Shown here in pieces: positions 1-6,067 of a DNA stretch of 8,089 bases. The stretch's first letter is position 1; each line of letters opens with the position of its first letter. The position numbers and the translations under genes are program-made. Under the pieces are notes generated by a model that was not told the DNA's origin, searched no databases, and saw only the letters and a program-made list of their open reading frames with translations. Source of the stretch: UBA9642 sp964545585 (lineage in GTDB: Archaea; Nanobdellota; Nanobdellia; Woesearchaeales; UBA9642); contig CAZJFT010000044.1 in NCBI GenBank assembly GCA_964545585.1, positions 1 through 8,089 of the forward strand. The letters run 5' to 3'.

Positions 1-1
1 A

Positions 2-550
2 TTCGATCTAGGCAAGAAGATAGATTCCATATACCAGAATTTTATAGGCTCATATGAAGGACAGAAATTCATCGAATACATGAGAAAGAACGGCAACGGA
101 ACTCCAGGCACAGGAAGCATAGATGACATAATAATAATCAATAAGGGCGAAGGATTGGTTGCAGCGACGATACCTGATGCATTGAGAAAGAACCTGATAA
201 TAAATCAGGATTACATAAACCAGTACGCGATGACTGTATCATCAGTCACCGGATTAAGCTATGAGAAGGTCATAGAAGGGATAATCGCTCATGAACTGCA
301 TCACATATATGGGCAGACACGCTCAGAAAGAAGCGGTAATGATGAAAAGAAGATAGAGTTCAATAATGACCTGTCATTGATACAGTTCTATACGGGATTA
401 GCAAAGGATGACCCGGAAAATAGCGGATTATACTTGACGAAAGCGAAGCTTTTTACAATAAGGTATGATGGGCAGCATAAAGAGGACATGGAAAGAGTAA
501 TCGCCTCTGCAGAACATATGAAAGATTATGAATATAGTAAGGCAGCATAA
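2..550 (+). CDS. Putative HExxH zinc metallopeptidase, 5'-truncated
   Basis: The reading frame is open from base 2, so the gene begins upstream of the window; the first internal ATG at 80 is probably not the true start. The visible 182 residues contain HELHH at 290-304, within IIAHELHHIYG, which fits the HExxH zinc-binding and catalytic motif of zincin peptidases on a hydrophobic helix. A glutamate about 22 residues after the first histidine (in KKIEFNND) could be a third metal ligand, but this is a guess. The C-terminal part is charged and helical, with no membrane segment. I do not recognise a specific family. The N-terminal part, which would show any signal peptide, is missing. HExxH can occur by chance, but its hydrophobic setting and the HH ending favour a real active site. 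Confidence 0.6.
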   Translation, partial: FDLGKKIDSIYQNFIGSYEGQKFIEYMRKNGNGTPGTGSIDDIIIINKGEGLVAATIPDALRKNLIINQDYINQYAMTVSSVTGLSYEKVIEGIIAHELHHIYGQTRSERSGNDEKKIEFNNDLSLIQFYTGLAKDDPENSGLYLTKAKLFTIRYDGQHKEDMERVIASAEHMKDYEYSKAA

Positions 551-578
551 TATCGTGTGCACTAACCCAATCATAAAC

Positions 579-587
579 TATATAAAA
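579..587 (+). promoter_or_regulatory. TATA box for the 608 gene
   Basis: TATATAAAA is centred 25 bases before the ATG at 608, the usual archaeal distance from TATA box to transcription start. The transcript would therefore start at or next to the ATG (leaderless), consistent with the absence of a Shine-Dalgarno sequence there. Confidence 0.55.
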
Positions 588-607
588 CTGTAAAATATGC
601 TTATACC

Positions 608-982
608 ATGAAACAGATAATAAACAAGATATTGAACAAGGACAAGATGAAAATAATAAGGAATCCTAAGGACAGCAAGATAAAGATAGATGCGACATGT
701 GCAATAGTCAGCAGGAAGCCGCAGGAGAAGGATGATGAGTTCAAGACAGCAGTCATAGGATTATACAATGAGAACAATCCACACATGAAAGGACTATTCC
801 CATTCATGACTTATGAATTCACGAATGTAGAGAAGATACGATTGAAAGGATTGAACATCTCATACTATCTAGAAGGGAACGACTTGATAATAAACGATTT
901 AGAAGAATTGATGATACTCAAAGAAGGAACATTCCTAGTATTGAAAGGCTATCAATTCGAAGTTGAGAGAAGAAAACAATAA
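608..982 (+). CDS. Small conserved-looking hypothetical protein, 124 aa
   Basis: I do not recognise this protein. It has a lysine-rich N-terminus (roughly residues 1-30), no signal peptide or membrane segment, and then alternating hydrophobic and charged stretches that suggest a compact alpha/beta or beta-rich soluble fold. One cysteine is present (in DATCAIV). The ATG at 608 is favoured because a TATA box lies 25 bases upstream, giving a leaderless message; an internal ATG at 647 is a weaker alternative. The gene has its own promoter, so it need not be cotranscribed with the peptidase upstream. It ends 11 bases from the stop of the convergent U32 gene. The reverse-strand frame across 601-807 is taken as a shadow of it. 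Confidence 0.7.
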   Translation: MKQIINKILNKDKMKIIRNPKDSKIKIDATCAIVSRKPQEKDDEFKTAVIGLYNENNPHMKGLFPFMTYEFTNVEKIRLKGLNISYYLEGNDLIINDLEELMILKEGTFLVLKGYQFEVERRKQ

Positions 983-983
983 A

Positions 984-991
984 TTTTTTTT
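984..991 (+). terminator. Oligo-T terminator between convergent genes
   Basis: A run of eight T follows immediately after the stop of the 608-982 gene, as expected for intrinsic archaeal termination without a hairpin. On the minus strand, a T-rich stretch across about 972-983 lies just past the U32 stop codon, so both convergent messages could end within this short overlap zone. Confidence 0.5.
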
Positions 992-993
992 CT

Positions 994-2232
994 TTAATTC
1001 CTCTTCACAATCCTATAAACTTGATCATTCTTCCGTACTTTTTTATCTACTTTCAATGTTATCACTTGCTGTTTTTCTGCTTTCAGGACTTTCTTGTCTT
1101 CAAGCATGATGTTCTCTGCTTTCTGCTTGATCAATCCTGTTGTGACTCCTTGTATCATTATCTCATCACCATCAAGCAAAGGACTTGATTCAATCAATAA
1201 TTCCGCAACGCTAACTTTAGGATAATAATTCATTATCTTCCCGACATAAGATTTTGTCTGCACTGATGAACTGCCATACTCTTTAGTCCATTCATCCATC
1301 GGTTTTCCAAGATAGAATCCTGTTGAGAACCCGCGATTATAGACTTTCTCAAGCTCTTTGATAAGCTCTTTCTTAAGGTTCTTGATGTCATTGCCTTTCG
1401 CATATTCATCAATTATCTTCCTATAAACACTTACAACTGTATGCACATATTCTGGATTCCTATTCCTGCCCTCAATCTTCAATGCGTAAACACCAGAATC
1501 GATTATCTTATCGATTATAGGCAATGCACATAAATCCTTAGGACTCATTACGTAATCGCTTCCAAGCAACAATCCATGTCCCTCTTCAGGATCCTTCAAG
1601 TACACTTCATATTTTCTCCTGCAAGGCTGCAAACATTCACCACGATTTGCTGATTTTCCGAACAATTCTTGTGACATGAAGCATCTCCCTGATTCAGAGA
1701 CGCACATCGCGCCATGTATGAATACTTCAATCTCAATGTCTAGCTTATCTTTCTTTATCTGTGAATTTATCTTCTTGATATGCTCTAATGTGCATTCCCT
1801 TGCAAGGACAACCCTTTCAACATTAGGATAATTATTCTTCAAAGACTTTATGGCAGGATAATTCGATAATGATGCTTGCGTGCTAACATGTACTTTCATC
1901 TTATGTTTCTTGCACAATTCAATTATTGAGAAATCCCAACAGATTATTGCATCAATGTCTGCCTGCTTAGTTTTTTTTATCAATGATTCAGCTTTTGTCT
2001 GTTCATCTTCATAGATTATTGTGTTCAATGCAAGCAATGCCTTGACATTGCTCTCATGACATAATCCTGCAATCTTTTTCAAGTCTTTCTCCTCAAAATT
2101 CTTTGCTCCAGCACGCATATTAAGCCCTTTTATTCCAAAATATATTTCATCAGCACCAGCATCTATCGCTGCACGTAATGCGATGAAGTCTCCTGCAGGT
2201 GCAAGAATCCTTGGCTTATCTGACTTTGACAT
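994..2232 (-). CDS. U32 family protein, TrhP/YegQ-like Fe-S tRNA hydroxylation type
   Basis: A 412-residue protein of the U32 'peptidase' family. The N-terminus (ILAPAGD, then AGADEIYFG) is the typical start of the TIM-barrel-like domain. The U32 signature lies at residues 168-186 (EVFIHGAMC, then SGRCFMS), followed by NRGECLQPC and MSPKDLC. Cysteines 177, 184, 200 and 235 have the spacing of the [4Fe-4S] ligands known from UbiU/UbiV and related members. Characterised bacterial members hydroxylate RNA or ubiquinone precursors: TrhP modifies tRNA U34 and RlhA modifies 23S rRNA. Architecture and length fit TrhP best, but the archaeal substrate is not known, so no symbol is given. The C-terminal part (about 325-410) resembles the small beta-barrel domain of the longer members. 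The start overlaps the end of the JAMM gene by 17 bases, and GGGGTTGA precedes the ATG, so the two are probably translationally coupled. Confidence 0.9.
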   Translation of the reverse strand: MSKSDKPRILAPAGDFIALRAAIDAGADEIYFGIKGLNMRAGAKNFEEKDLKKIAGLCHESNVKALLALNTIIYEDEQTKAESLIKKTKQADIDAIICWDFSIIELCKKHKMKVHVSTQASLSNYPAIKSLKNNYPNVERVVLARECTLEHIKKINSQIKKDKLDIEIEVFIHGAMCVSESGRCFMSQELFGKSANRGECLQPCRRKYEVYLKDPEEGHGLLLGSDYVMSPKDLCALPIIDKIIDSGVYALKIEGRNRNPEYVHTVVSVYRKIIDEYAKGNDIKNLKKELIKELEKVYNRGFSTGFYLGKPMDEWTKEYGSSSVQTKSYVGKIMNYYPKVSVAELLIESSPLLDGDEIMIQGVTTGLIKQKAENIMLEDKKVLKAEKQQVITLKVDKKVRKNDQVYRIVKRN

Positions 2233-2656
2233 TTAACTCAACCCCATCATGATCATAAAACCTTATTGTCTTATCAGTATATGGATAACTGATTATTGCA
2301 TTCACTATCCCTGTCTTCCTGAAGAAATGCCTATCAGCCCTTGAAGGCCTATTGCTGCCAGAAGGATGGCTATGCACGCTTCCATAAAAGCTCTTGTCAG
2401 GGAAATGGAATATAGGCGTTGCGCTTCCCTCATCAGAATTGAACTCATTATACACTAGACTGTCTATTATGAGCTTGTCCTTCTTTATTGCTCCATGAAG
2501 GAATGCTACAAACTCCCTAGGATGATTTGCGCGCGCGAAATCAATAATGTCATCAACGACTGTTGATTCTATTAATATCTCATTGAAGTAATGCTTGTCA
2601 AGGTCAAAAAGCTTCTCCATCCCCTTTACAAAAAAATCCTTTAACTTATCAACCAT
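2216..2656 (-). CDS. JAMM/MPN (JAB) domain metalloprotease
   Basis: A 146-residue single-domain protein with a complete JAMM zinc site: a glutamate at E48 (in REFVAF), then H95-x-H97-P, S105 and D108, fitting HxHx7Sx2D exactly. Archaeal JAMM proteins of this size remove ubiquitin-like modifiers (SAMPs) from lysines or process sulfur-carrier proteins. Which of these applies cannot be told here, as no ubiquitin-like or E1-like gene is in the window. Residues 1-30 form an amphipathic lead-in helix with no signal peptide, so the protein is cytoplasmic. It is the first gene of a two-gene unit with the U32 protein, which it overlaps by 17 bases. A TATA-like box ending 22 bases before the ATG supports this start and a leaderless message. 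Confidence 0.9.
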   Translation of the reverse strand: MVDKLKDFFVKGMEKLFDLDKHYFNEILIESTVVDDIIDFARANHPREFVAFLHGAIKKDKLIIDSLVYNEFNSDEGSATPIFHFPDKSFYGSVHSHPSGSNRPSRADRHFFRKTGIVNAIISYPYTDKTIRFYDHDGVELNVKVR

Positions 2657-2677
2657 GGATTGAAGAAAAATGTGTAG

Positions 2678-2685
2678 TATAAAAA
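2678..2685 (-). promoter_or_regulatory. TATA box for the JAMM-U32 operon
   Basis: On the minus strand this reads TTTTTATA, with 21 bases between it and the JAMM start codon at 2656. This spacing predicts transcription starting at or within a few bases of the ATG. No Shine-Dalgarno motif precedes the start, consistent with leaderless translation. Confidence 0.5.
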
Positions 2686-2718
2686 ATTAATGAAAAGAAC
2701 ATAAAATTAAAGGAAAAT

Positions 2719-2726
2719 AAAAAAAA
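2719..2726 (-). terminator. Oligo-T terminator after the lipoprotein gene
   Basis: On the minus strand a run of eight T, followed by ATTTTCC and further T-rich sequence, begins 17 bases after the lipoprotein stop codon. It separates the secreted-protein/lipoprotein unit from the JAMM-U32 unit, which has its own promoter just downstream at 2678-2685. Confidence 0.5.
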
Positions 2727-2743
2727 TTGTATTATACTTATGC

Positions 2744-2980
2744 TTATTCTGGGATGCTGTCATCAACAGGCAACTCATCAAGCGTCCCTATGTCTTCCAA
2801 TGGGTCCAATTCTGTCTCAAGAGTCTCATCCTCGATTATGCTCGTGGCATTATCTGCGGATGTCGTTTCAATAGGCTCTACGTTTGCTTGAGCCTGTTCC
2901 TGAGCATCTGAAGTGGTCTTTGCACAAGCAGCAACCAATGTGGTCAACAACAACAATAGCAATATTGTTCCTGTCTTCAT
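2744..2980 (-). CDS. Small acidic lipoprotein
   Basis: This 78-residue protein starts with MKTG, a leucine-rich hydrophobic stretch (residues 6-16) and a lipobox-like VAAC ending at C19, so it is predicted to be exported and lipid-anchored at that cysteine. The mature part, about 60 residues, is strongly acidic (many D and E), rich in T and S, lacks any recognisable domain and is probably disordered; it carries one N-glycosylation sequon (NAT). The gene starts 5 bases after the stop of the large secreted protein, and an AGGTAGAT ribosome-binding-like sequence lies at that junction, so the two are almost certainly cotranscribed. The function is unknown. A role at the cell surface alongside the upstream secreted protein is inferred from location and export signal only. 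Confidence 0.75.
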   Translation of the reverse strand: MKTGTILLLLLLTTLVAACAKTTSDAQEQAQANVEPIETTSADNATSIIEDETLETELDPLEDIGTLDELPVDDSIPE

Positions 2981-2985
2981 TGTAT

Positions 2986-4419
2986 CTACCTGTTCCTGCC
3001 CTTGCCTTTATCTTCCATCTTCTGCTTCAACATGCCTTTGCCCATCTCTCTCATGTCATCCGCGCTATCCCTTAATTCTGACCAGACTTTCTTTGCATCC
3101 TCTTTATCTTCTTCGCTTAAATTGTCGAACTTATGCAATTGTGCCCTTATCTTGTTCATCTGCTCACTTCTTCCATACTGGTTTGCTGCAGGCTCAATCC
3201 TGTTCAAGTAACTATTTAATCTTCCTGAATGGAACTTAGCCCATAATTGAAGATGTTCCTGGCTCATCAATCTCAATTGTTCTGCTATCCTTGCTTGGTC
3301 GCCTGAATTTATCGCATCCTCCAAGTCATCAAGCCTTTCCAACAATTTCTCTCTGACCTCTTCCATCTCTTCAGTAGTCAGCTCCCTTTGCTGCATGCTC
3401 TTGATTATCTGATCCCACATCTTTGCCTTATGCTTATAGTATTTGTCCATCAATTTAGACATATCCCTATATCTTGTGCTTGTGCATTCATTATATTCAT
3501 CTTTCAATGCGCTCAATTCGTTCCTGAAATCTTCCCTGTCTTCCTCATCAACATATTCCTTATAGTCATCTTTGAACTCTTTCAAGTCATACATTGTCTT
3601 GTTGAAGTCAGGATGCAACACTTCCTTGACGAAATCGTTGAATTCCGTGACATTCTTGTCATCATAGACATCTTTTAGGTCATCCTTGTCATCAAGCAAT
3701 TCTTCCTTGTCATCAAGCAATTCCTCGATTATGTCAGCATCCGGATCATTCGTGTAATTATTTATTACATCAATCTGTCCTACAGTGAAGTCAATCTTGC
3801 ATAAAAGGTTCTCATATCTCAGATCCAATGACTTGCCATAATAGTCTAATTCATCATCGTCATCTGACGTTTCATCGTCATCATCTGATGTCTCGTTATC
3901 ATCATCTGTTGAATTATCGTTCTCTAATGCTTCAATTATACAATCCGCATGGTCATCCTGTAATTCTAACAGTTCATCATGGAACTCATCCCTATCATTT
4001 GAATCGATATAATCCTCATAATCATTGTCAAACTCGTTCAATAAGTCTATAGCATTATCATAGTCTGGCTTAAGTGTCCCATTGATGAATTCATTGAATG
4101 CTGTAAGATTGTTGTTGCTGGAATTGTCATCATCATATAACGTATTTAATATATCCTTATCATCATCAAGTTCCTCTTTGTTATCTATCAAGTCCTCAAT
4201 GATGTTCGCATCAAGATCATTAGCATAATCTTCAATAGAATCAATCTGTCCTACAACATAATCGATGTTGCATACAAGCACATCATAACGTACATCCATA
4301 CTCTCATTTTCATAATCTTTCGTGCTTTCACCAAGTATCTCGCTTATAGAATCCGCGGCCATTACACTGCCGACCATGATCAATGACAGCGCTAAAAACA
4401 TATATATTGTCCATTTCAT
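2986..4419 (-). CDS. Large acidic secreted protein with internal duplication
   Basis: A 477-residue protein of unknown family. The start at 4419 is chosen over the upstream ATG at 4488 because AGGAGG lies 7 bases before it, translation from it gives a classic signal peptide (MKWTIYMFLALSLIMVGSVMA, cleavage near residue 21), and the 4488 ATG falls on the edge of the TATA box. The mature protein has two homologous units (about residues 41-160 and 198-312). Each has one cysteine near its start (C50, C207) and one at its end (C160, C312), and VGQID and EFNxF-type motifs are shared. A very acidic linker with repeated ETSDDDD (about 168-191) separates them. The C-terminal third is charged, helix-rich and ends in a basic KGKGRNR tail, with no membrane anchor. 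Ten N-x-S/T sequons, eight of them in or around the duplicated region after the linker start or in unit 1, suggest N-glycosylation. It probably forms an operon with the lipoprotein. Confidence 0.8.
   Translation of the reverse strand: MKWTIYMFLALSLIMVGSVMAADSISEILGESTKDYENESMDVRYDVLVCNIDYVVGQIDSIEDYANDLDANIIEDLIDNKEELDDDKDILNTLYDDDNSSNNNLTAFNEFINGTLKPDYDNAIDLLNEFDNDYEDYIDSNDRDEFHDELLELQDDHADCIIEALENDNSTDDDNETSDDDDETSDDDDELDYYGKSLDLRYENLLCKIDFTVGQIDVINNYTNDPDADIIEELLDDKEELLDDKDDLKDVYDDKNVTEFNDFVKEVLHPDFNKTMYDLKEFKDDYKEYVDEEDREDFRNELSALKDEYNECTSTRYRDMSKLMDKYYKHKAKMWDQIIKSMQQRELTTEEMEEVREKLLERLDDLEDAINSGDQARIAEQLRLMSQEHLQLWAKFHSGRLNSYLNRIEPAANQYGRSEQMNKIRAQLHKFDNLSEEDKEDAKKVWSELRDSADDMREMGKGMLKQKMEDKGKGRNR
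3484..4299 (-). repeat. Two homologous ~115-residue units within the secreted protein
   Basis: The unit encoded at 4299-3940 and the unit encoded at 3828-3484 align over their whole length. Shared landmarks are the [M/L]D[V/L]RY start, a cysteine followed by ID, VGQID, NIIED/DIIEE, KEEL, DDKD, an EFN/EFND segment, a KPD/HPD turn, DxYxxYxD, DRDEF/DREDF and a closing cysteine. The cysteines are 110 and 105 residues apart in the two copies, suggesting one disulfide per unit closing a helical bundle. A DNA-level trace is the identical 16-mer ATCAATCTGTCCTACA in both copies (plus strand, near 3769 and 4240). Confidence 0.75.
3684..3723 (-). repeat. 21-bp tandem repeat encoding EELLDDK heptads
   Basis: CCTTGTCATCAAGCAATTC occurs twice exactly on the plus strand, starting at 3684 and 3705. 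On the coding strand it gives two adjacent ELLDDKE/ELLDDKD heptads. The other copy of the duplicated domain has a diverged, less regular version (EDLIDNKEELDDDKD), so this looks like a local expansion or homogenisation in one unit. Confidence 0.7.
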
Positions 4420-4426
4420 TTTAATG

Positions 4427-4432
4427 CCTCCT
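4427..4432 (-). promoter_or_regulatory. Ribosome binding site fixing the secreted-protein start
   Basis: AGGAGG on the minus strand lies 7 bases before the ATG at 4419. It is the strongest Shine-Dalgarno match in the window and places the start directly before the signal peptide. Confidence 0.7.
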
Positions 4433-4477
4433 GCGTTGCTTACGCATGATTTTAATATTATAGTAAAGCATATGATG

Positions 4478-4485
4478 CTTATAAA
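4478..4485 (-). promoter_or_regulatory. TATA box for the secreted-protein/lipoprotein operon
   Basis: TTTATAAG on the minus strand predicts a transcription start near 4455, leaving a leader of about 35 bases that contains the AGGAGG site. The direct repeats at 4495-4566 lie immediately upstream of this box. Confidence 0.45.
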
Positions 4486-4494
4486 CATACTTTC

Positions 4495-4566
4495 ATGAAC
4501 CTTAAATTAAAGGAACAATATTGGATTTAAAGCTTTATGAACCTTTATTATGCTTTAAATATTGGA
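4495..4566. repeat. Two direct copies of a composite intergenic element
   Basis: ATGAACCTT occurs at 4495-4503 and 4537-4545, and AATATTGGA at 4517-4525 and 4558-4566. Each copy is therefore ATGAACCTT, a 12-13-base spacer of different sequence, then AATATTGGA, with copies about 42 bases apart (four helical turns). Conserved boxes with unconserved spacers suggest paired protein-binding sites more than a simple duplication. The block lies between divergent promoters, starting 9 bases upstream of the TATA box at 4478-4485, a position where archaeal activators often bind. Confidence 0.55.
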
Positions 4567-4630
4567 AAAGAGTCTGTTTTCTCCTTTATTTTGCGTCTTT
4601 AGGCTTAATCGATTAATCTTGAACAAACTA

Positions 4631-4638
4631 TTTAAATA
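4631..4638 (+). promoter_or_regulatory. TATA box for the regulator-Ogg2-AlaX-phosphoesterase unit
   Basis: TTTAAATA, a near-consensus archaeal TATA box, is centred about 24 bases before the ATG at 4658. Transcription is expected to start at about 4658-4661, so the message is leaderless or has at most a very short leader before the second ATG at 4670. Confidence 0.65.
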
Positions 4639-4657
4639 CTAATAATGTCATTGCATT

Positions 4658-5395
4658 ATGGGTGTGGTCATGAAAAGAATCTTATTGCTCATAGCATTCA
4701 TCGCTATATTATCTTTCCCAGTTTATGCTGCAACAATACATGGAACAGTATATGATCCATCATTAGAGCCTATAGATGCACTCGTTGAGATAAACACTGT
4801 GCCAAAACAGTTCTTTGTAGCAGTAGGTGGGGATTATCAATTCAATGTAAACCCTGGAAGCTATATCCTTAAGGCAAACACAAGCGAAGGCAGGGCAGTC
4901 GAGCTCATTGAGATAGTTGAGGATGGCAATTATACTATTGATATGATCATAGGATTGGACATTGAGGACCCTATAGGATTCATTGATGAACCAGATGTTA
5001 CAGATGTGACTTCAGGATTGAACGGTTCAACAGATAATAATAAGGATGCATATTCATGGGTTACCCCATCAATAATTGGTATAGCAATAATCGTGTTGCT
5101 TGCCATAGCAGCAGTTTTCTTGTTCGTATCGAAAAATAATAGCAAGAACCCAGATGTTGATAAGGCTAAAGGGACAATTGATGATGCTGAACAAATAAGC
5201 AACATAACTGATATAGAAATAAGGACTATTGCACTCATCAGGGAACATTCAAGGATAACACAGAAAGAGCTGAGAAAGATGCTGCCATATTCTGAGGCAA
5301 AGATAAGCTTGGTTGTTGCACAGCTTGAATCAGAGGGCAAGATAAAGAAGATAAAGAAAGGCAGGGGGAACATCCTTGTTTACGTAAAGGGTTGA
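4658..5395 (+). CDS. Membrane-anchored winged-helix transcriptional regulator
   Basis: A 245-residue protein. A signal peptide or N-terminal hydrophobic segment (about residues 5-24, ending PVYA) is followed by an external domain (25-134). Its first part (TIHGTVYDPSLEPIDALVEI, then GDYQFNVNPGSYIL) looks like a carboxypeptidase-regulatory-like beta sandwich; three N-glycosylation sequons lie in this domain. One membrane helix (about 137-158) leads to a short linker and a C-terminal winged helix-turn-helix (about 184-245: TQKELRKML helix, SEAKISLVVAQLESEG recognition helix, basic KKIKKGRGN wing). This architecture is known in archaea as predicted membrane-associated regulators, COG2512-like. 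It would sense outside conditions and bind DNA inside. The start may be 4658 (leaderless) or 4670 (second ATG). It is divergent from the secreted-protein operon and first of a probable four-gene unit; the target is inferred to be the intergenic repeats. Confidence 0.85.
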   Translation: MGVVMKRILLLIAFIAILSFPVYAATIHGTVYDPSLEPIDALVEINTVPKQFFVAVGGDYQFNVNPGSYILKANTSEGRAVELIEIVEDGNYTIDMIIGLDIEDPIGFIDEPDVTDVTSGLNGSTDNNKDAYSWVTPSIIGIAIIVLLAIAAVFLFVSKNNSKNPDVDKAKGTIDDAEQISNITDIEIRTIALIREHSRITQKELRKMLPYSEAKISLVVAQLESEGKIKKIKKGRGNILVYVKG

Positions 5396-5422
5396 TGATT
5401 TAATGATTATTGGTGGGTTGAT

Positions 5423-6040
5423 ATGAATTCTGTCCATGATAAGATAAAATCTGAGCACAAGAAGAAGTCTTCAAGCATAAAGAAGAGGCTTAAGGAATTC
5501 TCAAAGAGCAAGACTCTTTCGCCAGAAGAGAAGTTCATTGAATTATGCTTCTGCATATGCACTCCTCAAAGCCAAGCAAAGAAGGTTGCAGAAGTCATAC
5601 ATAATGATAATGCAGATTTATTGATGAAAGCACCACAGGAAAAGCTTGAGAATGAATTGCGGAGCAAGACACGATTCCATAAGAACAAGGCACGATATAT
5701 AGTGCATGCAAGGGATCATGTGCACAACATAAGCAATCTTCCTGTAGGCACTGTTCATGCGAGGGAGTGGCTTGTAAAGAATATTAAAGGATTAGGATAT
5801 AAGGAAGCAAGCCATTTCTTGAGGAATATCGGTTATAGGGATATATGCATAATCGATAGGCATGTGATAACTATAATGCATGAAGCAGGGGTGTTCAAGA
5901 AGAATGAGCCTCCAAAGAATGTCAAGGAATATTTGTTGATGGAGCAGAAAGTGAAGGATTTTGCGAAACAAATAAAAATAGATGTAGATGAGCTTGACTT
6001 ATTGATGTGGTCAATGAGGACAGGGTTCGTGTTTAAGTGA
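5423..6040 (+). CDS. ogg: 8-oxoguanine DNA glycosylase/lyase, Ogg2 family
   Basis: A 205-residue enzyme of the HhH-GPD superfamily that removes 8-oxoguanine from DNA and cleaves the backbone by beta-elimination. The Ogg2 type is recognised from FIELCFCICTPQS near residues 38-50, REWLVKNIKGLGYKEASHFLRNIG (residues 114-137, the helix-hairpin-helix with catalytic lysine K127), and CIIDRHV with the essential aspartate D145. The chain ends in lysine (GFVFK); a C-terminal lysine is the known Ogg2 determinant for telling 8-oxoguanine from guanine, so the family assignment and the stop position support each other. The lysine-rich first 30 residues are usual. The start at 5423 follows GGTGG by 6 bases. 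It lies 27 bases after the regulator and 27 bases before AlaX, so cotranscription is likely. Confidence 0.93.
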   Translation: MNSVHDKIKSEHKKKSSSIKKRLKEFSKSKTLSPEEKFIELCFCICTPQSQAKKVAEVIHNDNADLLMKAPQEKLENELRSKTRFHKNKARYIVHARDHVHNISNLPVGTVHAREWLVKNIKGLGYKEASHFLRNIGYRDICIIDRHVITIMHEAGVFKKNEPPKNVKEYLLMEQKVKDFAKQIKIDVDELDLLMWSMRTGFVFK

Positions 6041-6058
6041 TGATTGATGAATTTTATG

Positions 6059-6064
6059 GGTGAT
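6059..6064 (+). promoter_or_regulatory. Ribosome binding site deciding the AlaX start
   Basis: GGTGAT, complementary to the 3' end of archaeal 16S rRNA, lies 3 bases before the ATG at 6068. It rules against the in-frame ATGs at 6044, 6047 and 6056, which would lie upstream of or overlap it. Confidence 0.65.
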
Positions 6065-6067
6065 AAA

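Noticed and set aside
3850..3912. Short repeated TCATCGTCATC-type units considered as a possible array
   Set aside because: They encode the ETSDDDD linker in frame, have no unique spacers and are a low-complexity acidic coding repeat, not a CRISPR array.
2884..4052. Plus-strand open frames at 2884-3075, 2913-3239, 3002-3211, 3388-3678 and 3828-4052
   Set aside because: They lie antisense to the secreted-protein and lipoprotein genes, lack ribosome binding sites, and have odd compositions (His/Leu/Cys-rich) that mirror the acidic coding strand.
4420..4488. Longer N-terminus for the secreted protein starting at 4488
   Set aside because: That ATG lies at the edge of the TATA box at 4478-4485, and translation from it would place a second hydrophobic stretch before a clear signal peptide preceded by AGGAGG.
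4930..5373. Minus-strand open frame of 147 codons
   Set aside because: It is antisense to the regulator, whose domains and signal peptide are clear; the serine- and isoleucine-rich product is a frame shadow.
6037..6043. GTGATGA resembling a C box of a C/D guide RNA
   Set aside because: No D box (CTGA) or paired C'/D' boxes occur at suitable distance; it is the stop codon of ogg followed by intergenic sequence.
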